A stretch of DNA of 64,000 bases from the NCBI GenBank assembly GCA_001660395.1, contig LXWE01000007.1, forward strand, positions 109,143-173,142. Reading direction: 5' to 3'. Below are positions 1-7,833 of the stretch, piece by piece. The position numbers were made by a program, and so were the translations under genes. This stretch comes from Alteromonadaceae bacterium XY-R5 (GTDB lineage Bacteria; Pseudomonadota; Gammaproteobacteria; Enterobacterales; Alteromonadaceae). Below the pieces are notes generated by a model. The model was given only the letters and a program-made list of their open reading frames with translations, did not search any database and was not told the origin of the DNA. Numbering within the stretch: the stretch's first letter is position 1; each line of letters opens with the position of its first letter.

Positions 1-89
1 CTTGATTGCTATATCCATAGATGAACTTGGTTGATTAAATATTAATCAGTTGATATCGTTGATATTCAGACTTTTCAAGGAGAGAAGAT

Positions 90-482
90 ATGGAAGGCTC
101 AAGCTGTCAGGTTTGCGGTGGTATAATTAGTGGCGGGTTCTGTACAAACAGTTCCTGCCTTGATAGTCCGAACTGGAAGTTGAATACAGGCAAAAAGAAT
201 ACTATAGCGTCAAAGCAGAAAAAAACTTCAGCGCCAAAACAGAAAAGCACGCACGCCAACCCCAAGAAAAATAATACCAATAATGAGCAAGGAGCGATAA
301 CCTCCATTTGCTTTATAGGGTTGTTGATTTATTTGTTCGCTTTTCAAGAATTTGGACTGCTTGTTAGCGCTATTATTTCGGCAGGCGTATCTGCTGTTGT
401 CTATAGGTATTATAAAGCGGTTCAAGTGTTGCTTAGTATTCTTATAGTTGCAGTGATACTTTTTTTCCTATCTCAGGGATAA
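90..482 (+). CDS. Hypothetical protein with Cys-rich N-terminus and C-terminal membrane segments
   Basis: A 130-residue protein of unknown function. The first 25 residues hold four cysteines in two pairs (CQVC at 7-10, then C18 and C23), which could bind zinc. A Lys/Thr/Asn-rich linker follows (about 33-66), then two or three hydrophobic helices (about 68-128). A clear AAGGAGAGAAG ribosome-binding site lies just before the ATG. A zinc-ribbon plus membrane anchor layout is common, but I do not recognise a family. Nothing upstream in the window shows its operon context. Confidence 0.6.
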   Translation: MEGSSCQVCGGIISGGFCTNSSCLDSPNWKLNTGKKNTIASKQKKTSAPKQKSTHANPKKNNTNNEQGAITSICFIGLLIYLFAFQEFGLLVSAIISAGVSAVVYRYYKAVQVLLSILIVAVILFFLSQG

Positions 483-634
483 ATAACGAGTGAGCTTTTC
501 AACAAAATTAAGGTTTGCTCTGTCTGAGTAACATCTGACATTTGAAATGTTTAGGTACTACATTGCTTTGTATAGTGGCTGGCACTCTATAACCGGAGCC
601 GAAGCATCCGCTTTAGCCCTCCCAATGTAAAACA

Positions 635-770
635 CTAGGGAACATGCGATTAAGTCCACGATATGAGATCATAGCGGCATAGTAAATCTTGCCGATAGCG
701 AATTCTCCAGCAAGCGCCGTGTCACCCGCAAAGCAGTTTTTCTGTCACCTCTTAATCGCATCTTCCCTAG
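635..770. mobile_element. MITE-like deletion derivative of the IS5-type element, with CTAG target duplication
   Basis: A 128-bp element (639-766) bounded by inverted repeats GGAACATGCGATTAAG and its near-perfect complement, flanked on both sides by CTAG (635-638 and 767-770). Its left part matches the left end of the full IS at 40268: the same GCGATTAAGTCC-type tip, the same GAGATCATAGC stretch, and the same sequence that opens the transposase gene (GCCGATAGCGA..TCCAGCAA). It keeps both termini and duplicates the same CTAG target as the full copy, so it is a non-autonomous relative of that IS. Confidence 0.85.
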
Positions 771-856
771 TGCGAGTACTAATCTCAAGCCGAACCTCAA
801 TAAACAGAAAGTTATTTAGCGCACTGTTCTGTCGCCAACGCGCTTGCTCAACCCGT

Positions 857-1684
857 TCATGAAAACCCAGGGAGTCTGCCTCCTGGAGTTGCCCGCAAGA
901 AATCTCCTTTAGCCAGGCGGGTGAAATCAGACAAACCAATAGTTGCAGTGAAATCACGCCAGCCAGCTTGGTTTGCATATTCTTTGATGACATCGTGATT
1001 TATGCTGCCACTTTCAAATCGGCCGATCGGCGCAAATACGGGCAATCGTTTGTGGATATCAATCGAATATTCTGTTTGTAGGTACACCAGCACATTAGCG
1101 CTGGCCAGGTTGGTTGTAGTGAAAGACAAAATGGAATGTATGGGCTGAAAAGCTTCCGTTGCCGTCCCGGAAAGTTTCTCAAGCCTTGTCTTGATACAGT
1201 AATTGGGCTCATAGTCCACTACATAAGGTAAAGACGCCTCTCCTCGTGCAAACTCAGGGTTAATCCTTAGAAACCCGCACAATGCTTCTGAAGCGCCTTT
1301 AAGATGCTCTTGCTGGTGGTCGGTATCACTCATCTGAGACATTCGTAATGGTTGGCATCCTAAGGCTGTTAAGACAGTGTTTAAGTGGATTGCCGGTAAA
1401 TCGCTATGTATCAACATCGCATTGAATTGGTTTTGCGCGAAAAGTGCAGTTGTTAATGGATTCGTATTATGAGCAATAGCCAAGTCAACTATAGCTGATA
1501 TCGCATCGTTGAAAGAAGCACCCGATGGGAGGTTCATTTTAACTTGTTCAATGAACGCCTCTTGCCTCTGATATAAGCGGATTGTTTTCTTCTGAGCTAC
1601 ATCATCATCTTTGGCTTCCGGCAGCGAAAGTCGTGAAAGCAGCATTTGAATGCCGTTTAAATATTTGAATTGCAATGCGTTCAC
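857..1684 (-). CDS. Hypothetical protein, last gene of the helicase operon
   Basis: About 275 residues, function not recognised. I chose the GTG at 1684 because it overlaps the stop codon of the upstream membrane-protein gene as GTGA, which suggests translational coupling. An ATG at 1645 (MLLSRLSL) is the alternative start. The stretch KKTIRLYQRQEAFIEQVKMN (about residues 30-50) resembles the strand-helix pattern of a ribbon-helix-helix domain, but this is weak. No signal peptide or membrane helix is seen. It is the third gene of a minus-strand run after the UvrD-like helicase (2003-4063) and the small membrane protein. The IS5-derived MITE lies about 90 bp beyond its stop. Confidence 0.55.
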   Translation of the reverse strand: MNALQFKYLNGIQMLLSRLSLPEAKDDDVAQKKTIRLYQRQEAFIEQVKMNLPSGASFNDAISAIVDLAIAHNTNPLTTALFAQNQFNAMLIHSDLPAIHLNTVLTALGCQPLRMSQMSDTDHQQEHLKGASEALCGFLRINPEFARGEASLPYVVDYEPNYCIKTRLEKLSGTATEAFQPIHSILSFTTTNLASANVLVYLQTEYSIDIHKRLPVFAPIGRFESGSINHDVIKEYANQAGWRDFTATIGLSDFTRLAKGDFLRATPGGRLPGFS

Positions 1685-2010
1685 CCAAAATTGAAATAGA
1701 GAAGACTCAAAATGCCGACGATGATCATGACTTGCATAGCCCCCTTTACGCGTAAATCGAAGAGAGCGCCAACTGCCCATGCGGCACCTGCAAAGATGAT
1801 CTTAGGCATGATTGCCTTTGTTGTTACGGGGACGGATGACAGAAATGAAATTGCTACGACGACAAATATGCTCATAATAGCTATCACGTAACCTGCGAAA
1901 GCAATCAGAAATCTGGGATTACCATATCGAATGTAGCCTTCGAGAGGCGTGCCGGCAGCCAGAGGATGAATATATTTTTGCTCTTCTTTATCACTATTAT
2001 TCTCAGTCAT
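1681..2010 (-). CDS. Small inner-membrane protein
   Basis: A 109-residue protein with a soluble, charged N-terminus (about 1-33) followed by hydrophobic helices: one from LIAFAGYVIAIMSIFVVV on and two more near the C-terminus. I placed the start at the ATG at 2010 (MTENNSDKEEQ). This overlaps the end of the helicase gene by 8 bp, and its own stop overlaps the next gene's GTG. The tight overlaps make it a co-translated middle gene of a three-gene unit. Function unknown; it could anchor or partner the helicase, which is inference only. Confidence 0.65.
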   Translation of the reverse strand: MTENNSDKEEQKYIHPLAAGTPLEGYIRYGNPRFLIAFAGYVIAIMSIFVVVAISFLSSVPVTTKAIMPKIIFAGAAWAVGALFDLRVKGAMQVMIIVGILSLLYFNFG

Positions 2011-4063
2011 GTTTGATCTCAATTGGTGTATCAATTTTGGTTAGATATTTTTGGTAGATGGAGATGTCACCAATTAGCTTTACTTCATTACTCTGTGAAT
2101 GAAGCGCTTTGGCGAGTTCGATTGCATTAAAAAGTCTTAATTCGTAGAAAAATCTTGATGGCTCATTGGCATTAATAATGTGATGTACTGGAACTTCTGC
2201 TATTTCCCCATTTAAATGCCGTCTGGCAATCCTACTTTCGGGAACGATTATATGGAGGTGTTCTTTAGCGCGGGTGACTCCGACATAAAGCAATCGTCTT
2301 TCATCATCTTCATTGTCATGACTGCTATTCGCCTGCATTGGGAAGATTGTTTCACACAACCCGGGAATAAATACCACGGGCCAGGCCAATCCTTTAGAAC
2401 TGTGTATAGTACAAATTGTTATGGCATCTTCAGCCTCATGCTGTTTGTCCAAATCGATGCCAAACTCATAGCTGTTAACAAAATTCTTGGCATATTCGAC
2501 GCTGGCTTTTAACACCGCAATGGCTCGTCTCTGTGAGTCCGTGGGCTTTTTTTCAAGGCCTCTATCCATCTTTGGGAGTAGGTAATCATTAAAAAATATA
2601 TTGAGAGCTTGCTGGTGGCTTTTCGCCAGCGCGCCATTCAACGCTGAAAAATGCTTTACCACATTGTCCAAAATGAAGTCTTGGGTGCCAGGCAACAGCC
2701 TTTTTAATGCATCACGAGACACGGATTTGCCTGCTTCAATAAGTGGAATGACTGCGGATATCTGGTCTGCCCGTAATCCAATTGATGCTTGAAAGAATAA
2801 TGCGCGCAGCCTTGTTTTTTGCTGCAGTGTCGGTTGTCGATTGCCAACAATGTCTGTAAAAGCTTTGACACAAAGCATGTTCGAATTCTGCTTTATGGAT
2901 TTTGAACCTTTAATCCGATACGGAATGTTTGCTCGCATTAAGGCGCATTCAATATACGGAGCAAGATGAAATGTCCTCAGTAAAACCGCAACATGATGAA
3001 GGGGGCGCCCGCTGTTAATGTAACGTTGAATCTCATTAATCAGGTATTTCTGCTCAGTTTCGGTGTAAGGCAGCACGTAACTTGCGTTATAAAATCCGAC
3101 ATAAATCTGACTGTTGGGTGTTGAAGGAGCTGATACGCATAGCTTGTCCACTCTGGTTGTATTATTTCCTATTAGAGCGTTGGCCATAATTGAAATGGCA
3201 TGACCGTAACGGTGCGTGTAAAGCAAGTACTTTGAATTTGCAGTTGGGAATTGCTTTGTAAAATCCGAAACAATAAATTCAGGCCTACTCCCACGGAAAG
3301 TGTTAATGGTTTGGTCATCGTCACCAATACATGTTACTCGCGTATCCTTGCCAGCGATTGATAGAAACAAGAAGTTACCGACTGGATTAATATCTTGATA
3401 TTCATCAATGATGAGATTGGAAAGTCTGCCAGTGAGCATGTCGGCTAACTCTGGGTGTTTACGAATGGCCATCGCTGGCTCATAGAGTAAATCATCCTGC
3501 GTTCTTACTTTAGCCTCTACCCGCAACTCCTCAAATTTATAGAAGGAATCTATAAATGGCTTGTATGACGGTTCGAGCATAGACTTCTCGAACGTTATCT
3601 CAGGGCCAATAATGTCGCTTTTCACTAAAGCAATAAAGCTCAGAAAGTTTTCAATGACTACAGGGTCGCTAGGGTTTAAATCCCCCCTAACAACATGGCC
3701 AATAACATTCGATAGGGCTGCTTTGGCAAGTGCGCTGATTTTGCTGGTATCCATACAAATCTGACTGTTCGGTATAAAGCCATTGTTTGCCAGATACCGG
3801 CACATGCGAGCGCCAACTTTGTGATAATTGCGGATCAAAGGGAGAGGATTAACACCTTTCTCTTTCAAGCGGTTTTCAATTTCCTCTGCTGCATCAACAT
3901 TGAATGTAGTAAGTAATATAGATTGTGGGTGAGCGCCGTTATCAATTAATGCCTTGGCTAATTCAGCCGCAACCTCTGTTTTACCGCTACCTGGAGGTGC
4001 CATTAAACGGGTATGTGAGCTTGTGTCTGTGATGAAGTCTGTTTGGTAAAGGCAATACTGCAT
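2003..4063 (-). CDS. UvrD/Rep-type superfamily 1 DNA helicase
   Basis: A 686-residue ATP-dependent DNA helicase of the UvrD/PcrA/Rep kind. All core motifs are readable in order: Walker A APPGSGKT (22-29), Walker B DEYQD (220-224), motif III GDDDQTINTFRG, motif IV around THRYG, motif V TIHSSKGLAWPVVFIPG, and motif VI RRLLYVGVTRAKEHL. It is slightly shorter than E. coli UvrD (about 720) and shows no fused nuclease domain. It heads a minus-strand unit with a membrane protein and a hypothetical protein joined by overlaps. That context differs from DNA-repair helicases and from Gabija (OLD nuclease plus UvrD-like protein). A role in mobile-element replication or defence is possible but unproven. 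Confidence 0.9.
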   Translation of the reverse strand: MQYCLYQTDFITDTSSHTRLMAPPGSGKTEVAAELAKALIDNGAHPQSILLTTFNVDAAEEIENRLKEKGVNPLPLIRNYHKVGARMCRYLANNGFIPNSQICMDTSKISALAKAALSNVIGHVVRGDLNPSDPVVIENFLSFIALVKSDIIGPEITFEKSMLEPSYKPFIDSFYKFEELRVEAKVRTQDDLLYEPAMAIRKHPELADMLTGRLSNLIIDEYQDINPVGNFLFLSIAGKDTRVTCIGDDDQTINTFRGSRPEFIVSDFTKQFPTANSKYLLYTHRYGHAISIMANALIGNNTTRVDKLCVSAPSTPNSQIYVGFYNASYVLPYTETEQKYLINEIQRYINSGRPLHHVAVLLRTFHLAPYIECALMRANIPYRIKGSKSIKQNSNMLCVKAFTDIVGNRQPTLQQKTRLRALFFQASIGLRADQISAVIPLIEAGKSVSRDALKRLLPGTQDFILDNVVKHFSALNGALAKSHQQALNIFFNDYLLPKMDRGLEKKPTDSQRRAIAVLKASVEYAKNFVNSYEFGIDLDKQHEAEDAITICTIHSSKGLAWPVVFIPGLCETIFPMQANSSHDNEDDERRLLYVGVTRAKEHLHIIVPESRIARRHLNGEIAEVPVHHIINANEPSRFFYELRLFNAIELAKALHSQSNEVKLIGDISIYQKYLTKIDTPIEIKHD

Positions 4064-4130
4064 GGCGCCACACGTTTAAATCTAGGTGCCTGCCATAAAA
4101 TCGAAAATCAACGAGTATGTGAATCTGTTT

Positions 4131-4150
4131 CTGGATTAAGTCTAACTTAG
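4131..4150 (+). promoter_or_regulatory. Recurrent 20-bp upstream motif, copy 1
   Basis: CTGGATTAAGTCTAACTTAG, 59 bp before the start of the gene at 4209. The same 20-mer with one change occurs in reverse at 14016-14035, and shorter matches occur at 19892 and 27827. The repeated position just upstream of backbone genes suggests a regulator-binding site or shared promoter element. Confidence 0.55.
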
Positions 4151-4208
4151 GGGTACAAGTCAGCCTTTTGCGTATGAATAATATCAGTCTTAGCCTAGCG
4201 AGGACCAA

Positions 4209-4772
4209 ATGACGCAACACGTAGATATACATCACCTGCTCTTTGACGAGCTGCTTACGCTGTGGAAAGCGGATATTTCTACATTGGAAAAGTTTAGGGC
4301 ATTTCTGATTTCAGAACCTGAAACCGATCCTGTGTTACAAAAGCCAAAGGATGAATGGGAAGTAAAGCCGGCCCCCCCTATGAAGGGCCTATCAATCTAC
4401 GACGCAGAAGAATTGTGGGTACGGGCCAAAGAAGTCAAGACACACTTTGATACGCTAACTGACTTTGACAAGCTAAAAGAAAGCAAAATGCAGGAAAGGG
4501 AGTGGGTGTCTTTGGGTCTTGCTGCAAAAGCACTTAAAGAGGGGGGGTGGTATCTCCATGTTGGTACCCACGTTAACTCAAATCTAATAGCTGCCTGGAA
4601 AGCAACATTGTCTGTTAATGGTCATTGGTTTTTAGAACGAAATGTACGTCGTATAAAACCTGCATGGCGGTCTACGATGATGCAAGATCTGTTTACCGTG
4701 GCAGGCAAAGATTACATGCTTTGCACAGGTGGGTTCTGGGATATTGAAAATGGGAGGTTTGTGGGTATCTAA
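4209..4772 (+). CDS. Hypothetical protein, first gene of nuclease operon
   Basis: A 187-residue soluble protein with no recognised family. GAGGA lies 7 bases before the ATG. The N-terminus is acidic and probably helical; the C-terminal half contains a Trp-rich segment (GGWYLHVGTHVN, about 117-128, then AAWKATL and GHWFLER). Its stop overlaps the next gene by one base (TAATG), and that gene in turn overlaps a secreted nuclease gene, so the three are probably one transcript. One copy of the recurrent 20-bp motif sits just upstream. Confidence 0.65.
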   Translation: MTQHVDIHHLLFDELLTLWKADISTLEKFRAFLISEPETDPVLQKPKDEWEVKPAPPMKGLSIYDAEELWVRAKEVKTHFDTLTDFDKLKESKMQEREWVSLGLAAKALKEGGWYLHVGTHVNSNLIAAWKATLSVNGHWFLERNVRRIKPAWRSTMMQDLFTVAGKDYMLCTGGFWDIENGRFVGI

Positions 4773-5080
4773 TGGATATTGAGAGTGCATACAAACGATA
4801 TCAGCATGGGGAAATCTCAACCCCGGAAATTGTTGGTGATGGTGATGGAAACCTTTATATCACCTTTTTTCAAATGGGCATGGTGATTGTAGTTACCAAC
4901 TCCACCACGCCATCAATAAAAACGTTTCGTTCCCCAAAATGGGTGATTCAGTACCTTAGAAAGCATAATTTCAAAGAATTTAAAACTAATCTGGAACATT
5001 GGAACCCGAACAAAATATTCGATACTCACAAACGGGCTCACGCGCTGAAAAGAAACCGGCTTGAAGGAAACATAGCATGA
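4772..5080 (+). CDS. Hypothetical small protein, second gene of nuclease operon
   Basis: A 102-residue basic protein of unknown function. Its ATG overlaps the preceding stop by one base and its own stop is overlapped by the next ATG (ATGA), so it is translationally coupled on both sides. The N-terminal half is predicted mixed sheet (YITFFQMGMVIVVTN); the C-terminal half is Lys/Arg/His-rich and could bind nucleic acid. No signal peptide. An accessory or immunity role for the downstream nuclease is conceivable but not shown. Confidence 0.6.
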   Translation: MDIESAYKRYQHGEISTPEIVGDGDGNLYITFFQMGMVIVVTNSTTPSIKTFRSPKWVIQYLRKHNFKEFKTNLEHWNPNKIFDTHKRAHALKRNRLEGNIA

Positions 5081-5922
5081 GATTAAGACACGTTATTCTA
5101 AATTTTTGCAGTGTGCTTGTGGTGGCTAGTGAGTGTAACGTAGCAGTAGCCGCACAAGTTGAAATGCCTTTGGTGCGTGTGGCCCATACGAAATATACCT
5201 CGTATTTTAACTGCGAAACAAAGACGCCCTTTGCTGTTATATACAGCGTTGACAAAGACAAGCAGAACGTAAAAAGACTATCTCGGTACCTTGATGATCC
5301 CCAATTGATTAGCTTGGCTCCTCAGTGTCATCCAAATACCCACGAGGGGTTTAAAACCTACCAATCTGTTCTAAGTTCATTAGGAATTAACGAGGCTTAC
5401 GATGTTGGGCATCTTGCTGCAGCTAACCACATGGATAGTGATGAAATGTCCATGGAAGAAGTCAATATGTTCAGCAACCTTGCACCTCAGGCGTCTGCAT
5501 TCAATAGGCGAGGGGGAGCCTGGTATTACACAGAAGATATAGTTGAGTGCCACCGGGATTCAGAAGCGCTTTTGGTGGTTGCTGGAACTCTGGATGATCC
5601 GACTACTACTTCAAAGGATTTCTTTAAAGCCTCATTTGGCTCAACAACTCCTGATTATTGGTACCGCTTAATCTACTGGCAGGAAAGCAATGTATACGCC
5701 GCTTGGATTATGCCCAATTCAGCAAGCGCAACGGACGATAATATGGATAGCGGAAAGTACCATATCTCTATTGGTGACTTAGCTGCAGCGTTGCCTTACG
5801 ACCTTAGTGAGCTTGAGGACATAATCTCTAAAAAACCAGAAGCGGCTAGCTTAAATTTTGTTAAAACGACTAGCCATGGAAAAACATTAAATTGCAATGG
5901 AACCGTTGCTGGTGCGGGTTGA
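5077..5922 (+). CDS. Secreted DNA/RNA non-specific endonuclease (NUC superfamily)
   Basis: A 281-residue endonuclease of the Serratia NucA-like beta-beta-alpha metal family. An N-terminal Sec signal (about 1-27, ending VAVAA) sends it to the periplasm or outside. The active-site segment reads DVGHLAAANHMD (109-120), where the usual motif is DRGH; the catalytic His112 is kept and Arg is replaced by Val. The metal-site helix appears as FSNLAPQASAFNRRGGAWY (about 132-150). The ATG overlaps the previous stop (ATGA). Periplasmic nucleases of this family on mobile elements can degrade incoming or environmental DNA. The Arg-to-Val change is a departure from the family consensus. Confidence 0.85.
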   Translation: MRLRHVILNFCSVLVVASECNVAVAAQVEMPLVRVAHTKYTSYFNCETKTPFAVIYSVDKDKQNVKRLSRYLDDPQLISLAPQCHPNTHEGFKTYQSVLSSLGINEAYDVGHLAAANHMDSDEMSMEEVNMFSNLAPQASAFNRRGGAWYYTEDIVECHRDSEALLVVAGTLDDPTTTSKDFFKASFGSTTPDYWYRLIYWQESNVYAAWIMPNSASATDDNMDSGKYHISIGDLAAALPYDLSELEDIISKKPEAASLNFVKTTSHGKTLNCNGTVAGAG

Positions 5923-6008
5923 TAGAGAAAATATCAGGCAATCTCCCATAGAAATTAAATGTGCGCAGAGTCAACTATTAGGTTTAAACCACTTTTAAGG
6001 AATTATTA

Positions 6009-6344
6009 ATGTCACGATATATGCTGGATAAGATTTTGGTGAATACAGAAGCTCTCATAAAAAAGTATGATTTATGGCAGCATAGTGAAGACAATCCTGA
6101 ACCAAAGGATTTAAAAGGCTATCCATTAAGTAAATGGATTGACGATTGTATAGTTGGTTGGGACCCTGGGCTCGCTACCTATTACTTACAATGTATTGAA
6201 AATGGTGATGAGGAAGAACCTGAATGGTGGTTAGGTACTAGCCCCGGAGAGATAGCGACATTTGAGCGATTAACAGGCCTTATTCGTCAGATATTCAACC
6301 ATAAAGTTGAATTCGAATTTGTTGATAGTATCCAGAGAATATAA
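6009..6344 (+). CDS. Hypothetical acidic protein
   Basis: A 111-residue, strongly acidic soluble protein with many Trp residues (WQHSEDN, WIDDCIVGWDPG, EPEWWLG). AAGGAATT precedes the ATG at good spacing. No family recognised. Small acidic proteins of this size next to toxins or nucleases are often immunity proteins, but there is no direct support here. A weak GC hairpin followed by a T-rich stretch (about 6368-6390) may end the transcript. Confidence 0.55.
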   Translation: MSRYMLDKILVNTEALIKKYDLWQHSEDNPEPKDLKGYPLSKWIDDCIVGWDPGLATYYLQCIENGDEEEPEWWLGTSPGEIATFERLTGLIRQIFNHKVEFEFVDSIQRI

Positions 6345-7403
6345 GACCCGTTGAATAATGAATAGATGCGGTTTCGGCCGCTTCCCTTTTGCCTGAGCAT
6401 TACCTATTCAACATCTGGTAATGCTCTCTTTAGCAGCTTGGCTTATAAACTATATCTTGTGCTTATTCAGCTGATAATAGCTACTACATATTGTGTTTTT
6501 GTCGTTTCCTATATAACTTTCCTGTTTCACACCAAAATTCCCAGATTTGCATGAGATAACGTTTTTGACTAATAAAGATTGTACATTACCAAGCCCTAAA
6601 ATACGTACTTTAGTGAAAACCTAAAACATTCTATTGCGATATTTCTAGATAAGCATCGTGCAACAATATTCTTACGTCATCATTTTTTTGTCGAAGCCAT
6701 TTTGGCTGATATAAAAGCCTGCTAATGTATATTTCCTAAGTTTACTTCGATAGAAAGCAATAAGTCTATATATCCACTTAATTAGTTTATCAAATCCAAT
6801 GATACCCACTTGAAGATGAACATTTAATATTAAAAATTGCTCCAATAAAGTCACTTTTAAAGTATTGATACTATGTCCTCACTTTATATGTCTGTGTGTT
6901 TACAATATTAGTGCGAATTGATTCTGTGGCACTTTTCTTTTCTGGAGTAGAAGTCATGCAAACCCTGCTTCTTTAACGCCTGAATTGAAAAAGCACTTAA
7001 CCCTCACAAATTTCTTCACCTAATATGATCATGGAGTGGTGCTTCTTCCAAAAATTAATAACAGGAGATGCACCAAACTCTTCTTCACATAAATCAAGTG
7101 ATTGATTCATGTATGTTCATGATAAATCAACTTGTTCTTTTGGTGTTTTTTAGAGTATGAAAAGCCATAATCTTGAAAAAAGCCAAAATATAAAAATTGA
7201 TATGATCATCTAATTCTAAACTTTCTTAGCTCTCCACTGCTTGGGGATAGTAATTAAATGCCTTACTAGGATAATCTTTTTGTTCGAAGCTATTAGAAAA
7301 TTTTAAATACTTAATGTTGCACATAAACACCCAATTTGCCCCAGCTTTATCGATAACACCTTCTAAATAAAACCCTCTGTAGCTGAGGCTTTGAATTCAA
7401 ATG
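6345..7403. other. Gene-free AT-rich stretch spanning the transposon left end
   Basis: About 1 kb without a supportable gene. The first 215 bp belong to the backbone after the gene at 6009. From 6560 the Tn7-like left end begins. The rest is AT-rich DNA downstream of the immunity gene, with only short open frames lacking ribosome-binding sites. Confidence 0.6.
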
Positions 7404-7832
7404 TCATTTAAAATTATTTTTCCACACATCTATTCTCTCTATACTTTTAGCATTAAAGGAGCGATATGCAGGGTGAGATTTGATATCACGAAGTAATATT
7501 CCAAATTCACTTGAATCATCACCAACCATATCAACGAATAATGTTGCTCTAGACATATCAAGATCTTCTCTAACGAGAACTGCTAAAAAATAATCAAGCC
7601 TTTCGATAGTAGATTTATTTTTAACATGTGTCTTATACTCATTCAGCATTTCGTTCTCCCAATAAGCGCCTGTGAAGTTGCTGCGATACATTGCAATATA
7701 TGTGGCTTTGATACTTTGATGAACTCCCTTAGCATAAGGCGCGACGAGATTATTCAAATGCCAATAGGCTATGGTTCCAACTAATAAGATAATTGAAAGT
7801 GCTAGTACCACTATTCTTTTGATAATACTCAT
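7404..7832 (-). CDS. Probable immunity protein for the RHS toxin, membrane-anchored
   Basis: A 142-residue protein with an N-terminal uncleaved signal anchor (about 5-25, IVVALALSIILLVG-like) and a periplasmic soluble domain, so it would face the cell-wall compartment. It starts one base after the stop of the RHS gene. Position directly behind the toxin tip is the standard place for cognate immunity genes, and a periplasmic location fits a peptidoglycan-acting toxin. No family recognised, as is usual for immunity proteins. It could alternatively be an unrelated small membrane protein. Confidence 0.7.
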   Translation of the reverse strand: MSIIKRIVVLALSIILLVGTIAYWHLNNLVAPYAKGVHQSIKATYIAMYRSNFTGAYWENEMLNEYKTHVKNKSTIERLDYFLAVLVREDLDMSRATLFVDMVGDDSSEFGILLRDIKSHPAYRSFNAKSIERIDVWKNNFK

Positions 7833-7833
7833 A

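Noticed and set aside
6366..6554. A 62-residue hydrophobic open frame
   Set aside because: No ribosome-binding site, overlaps a probable terminator hairpin and the composition is that of AT-rich non-coding DNA.
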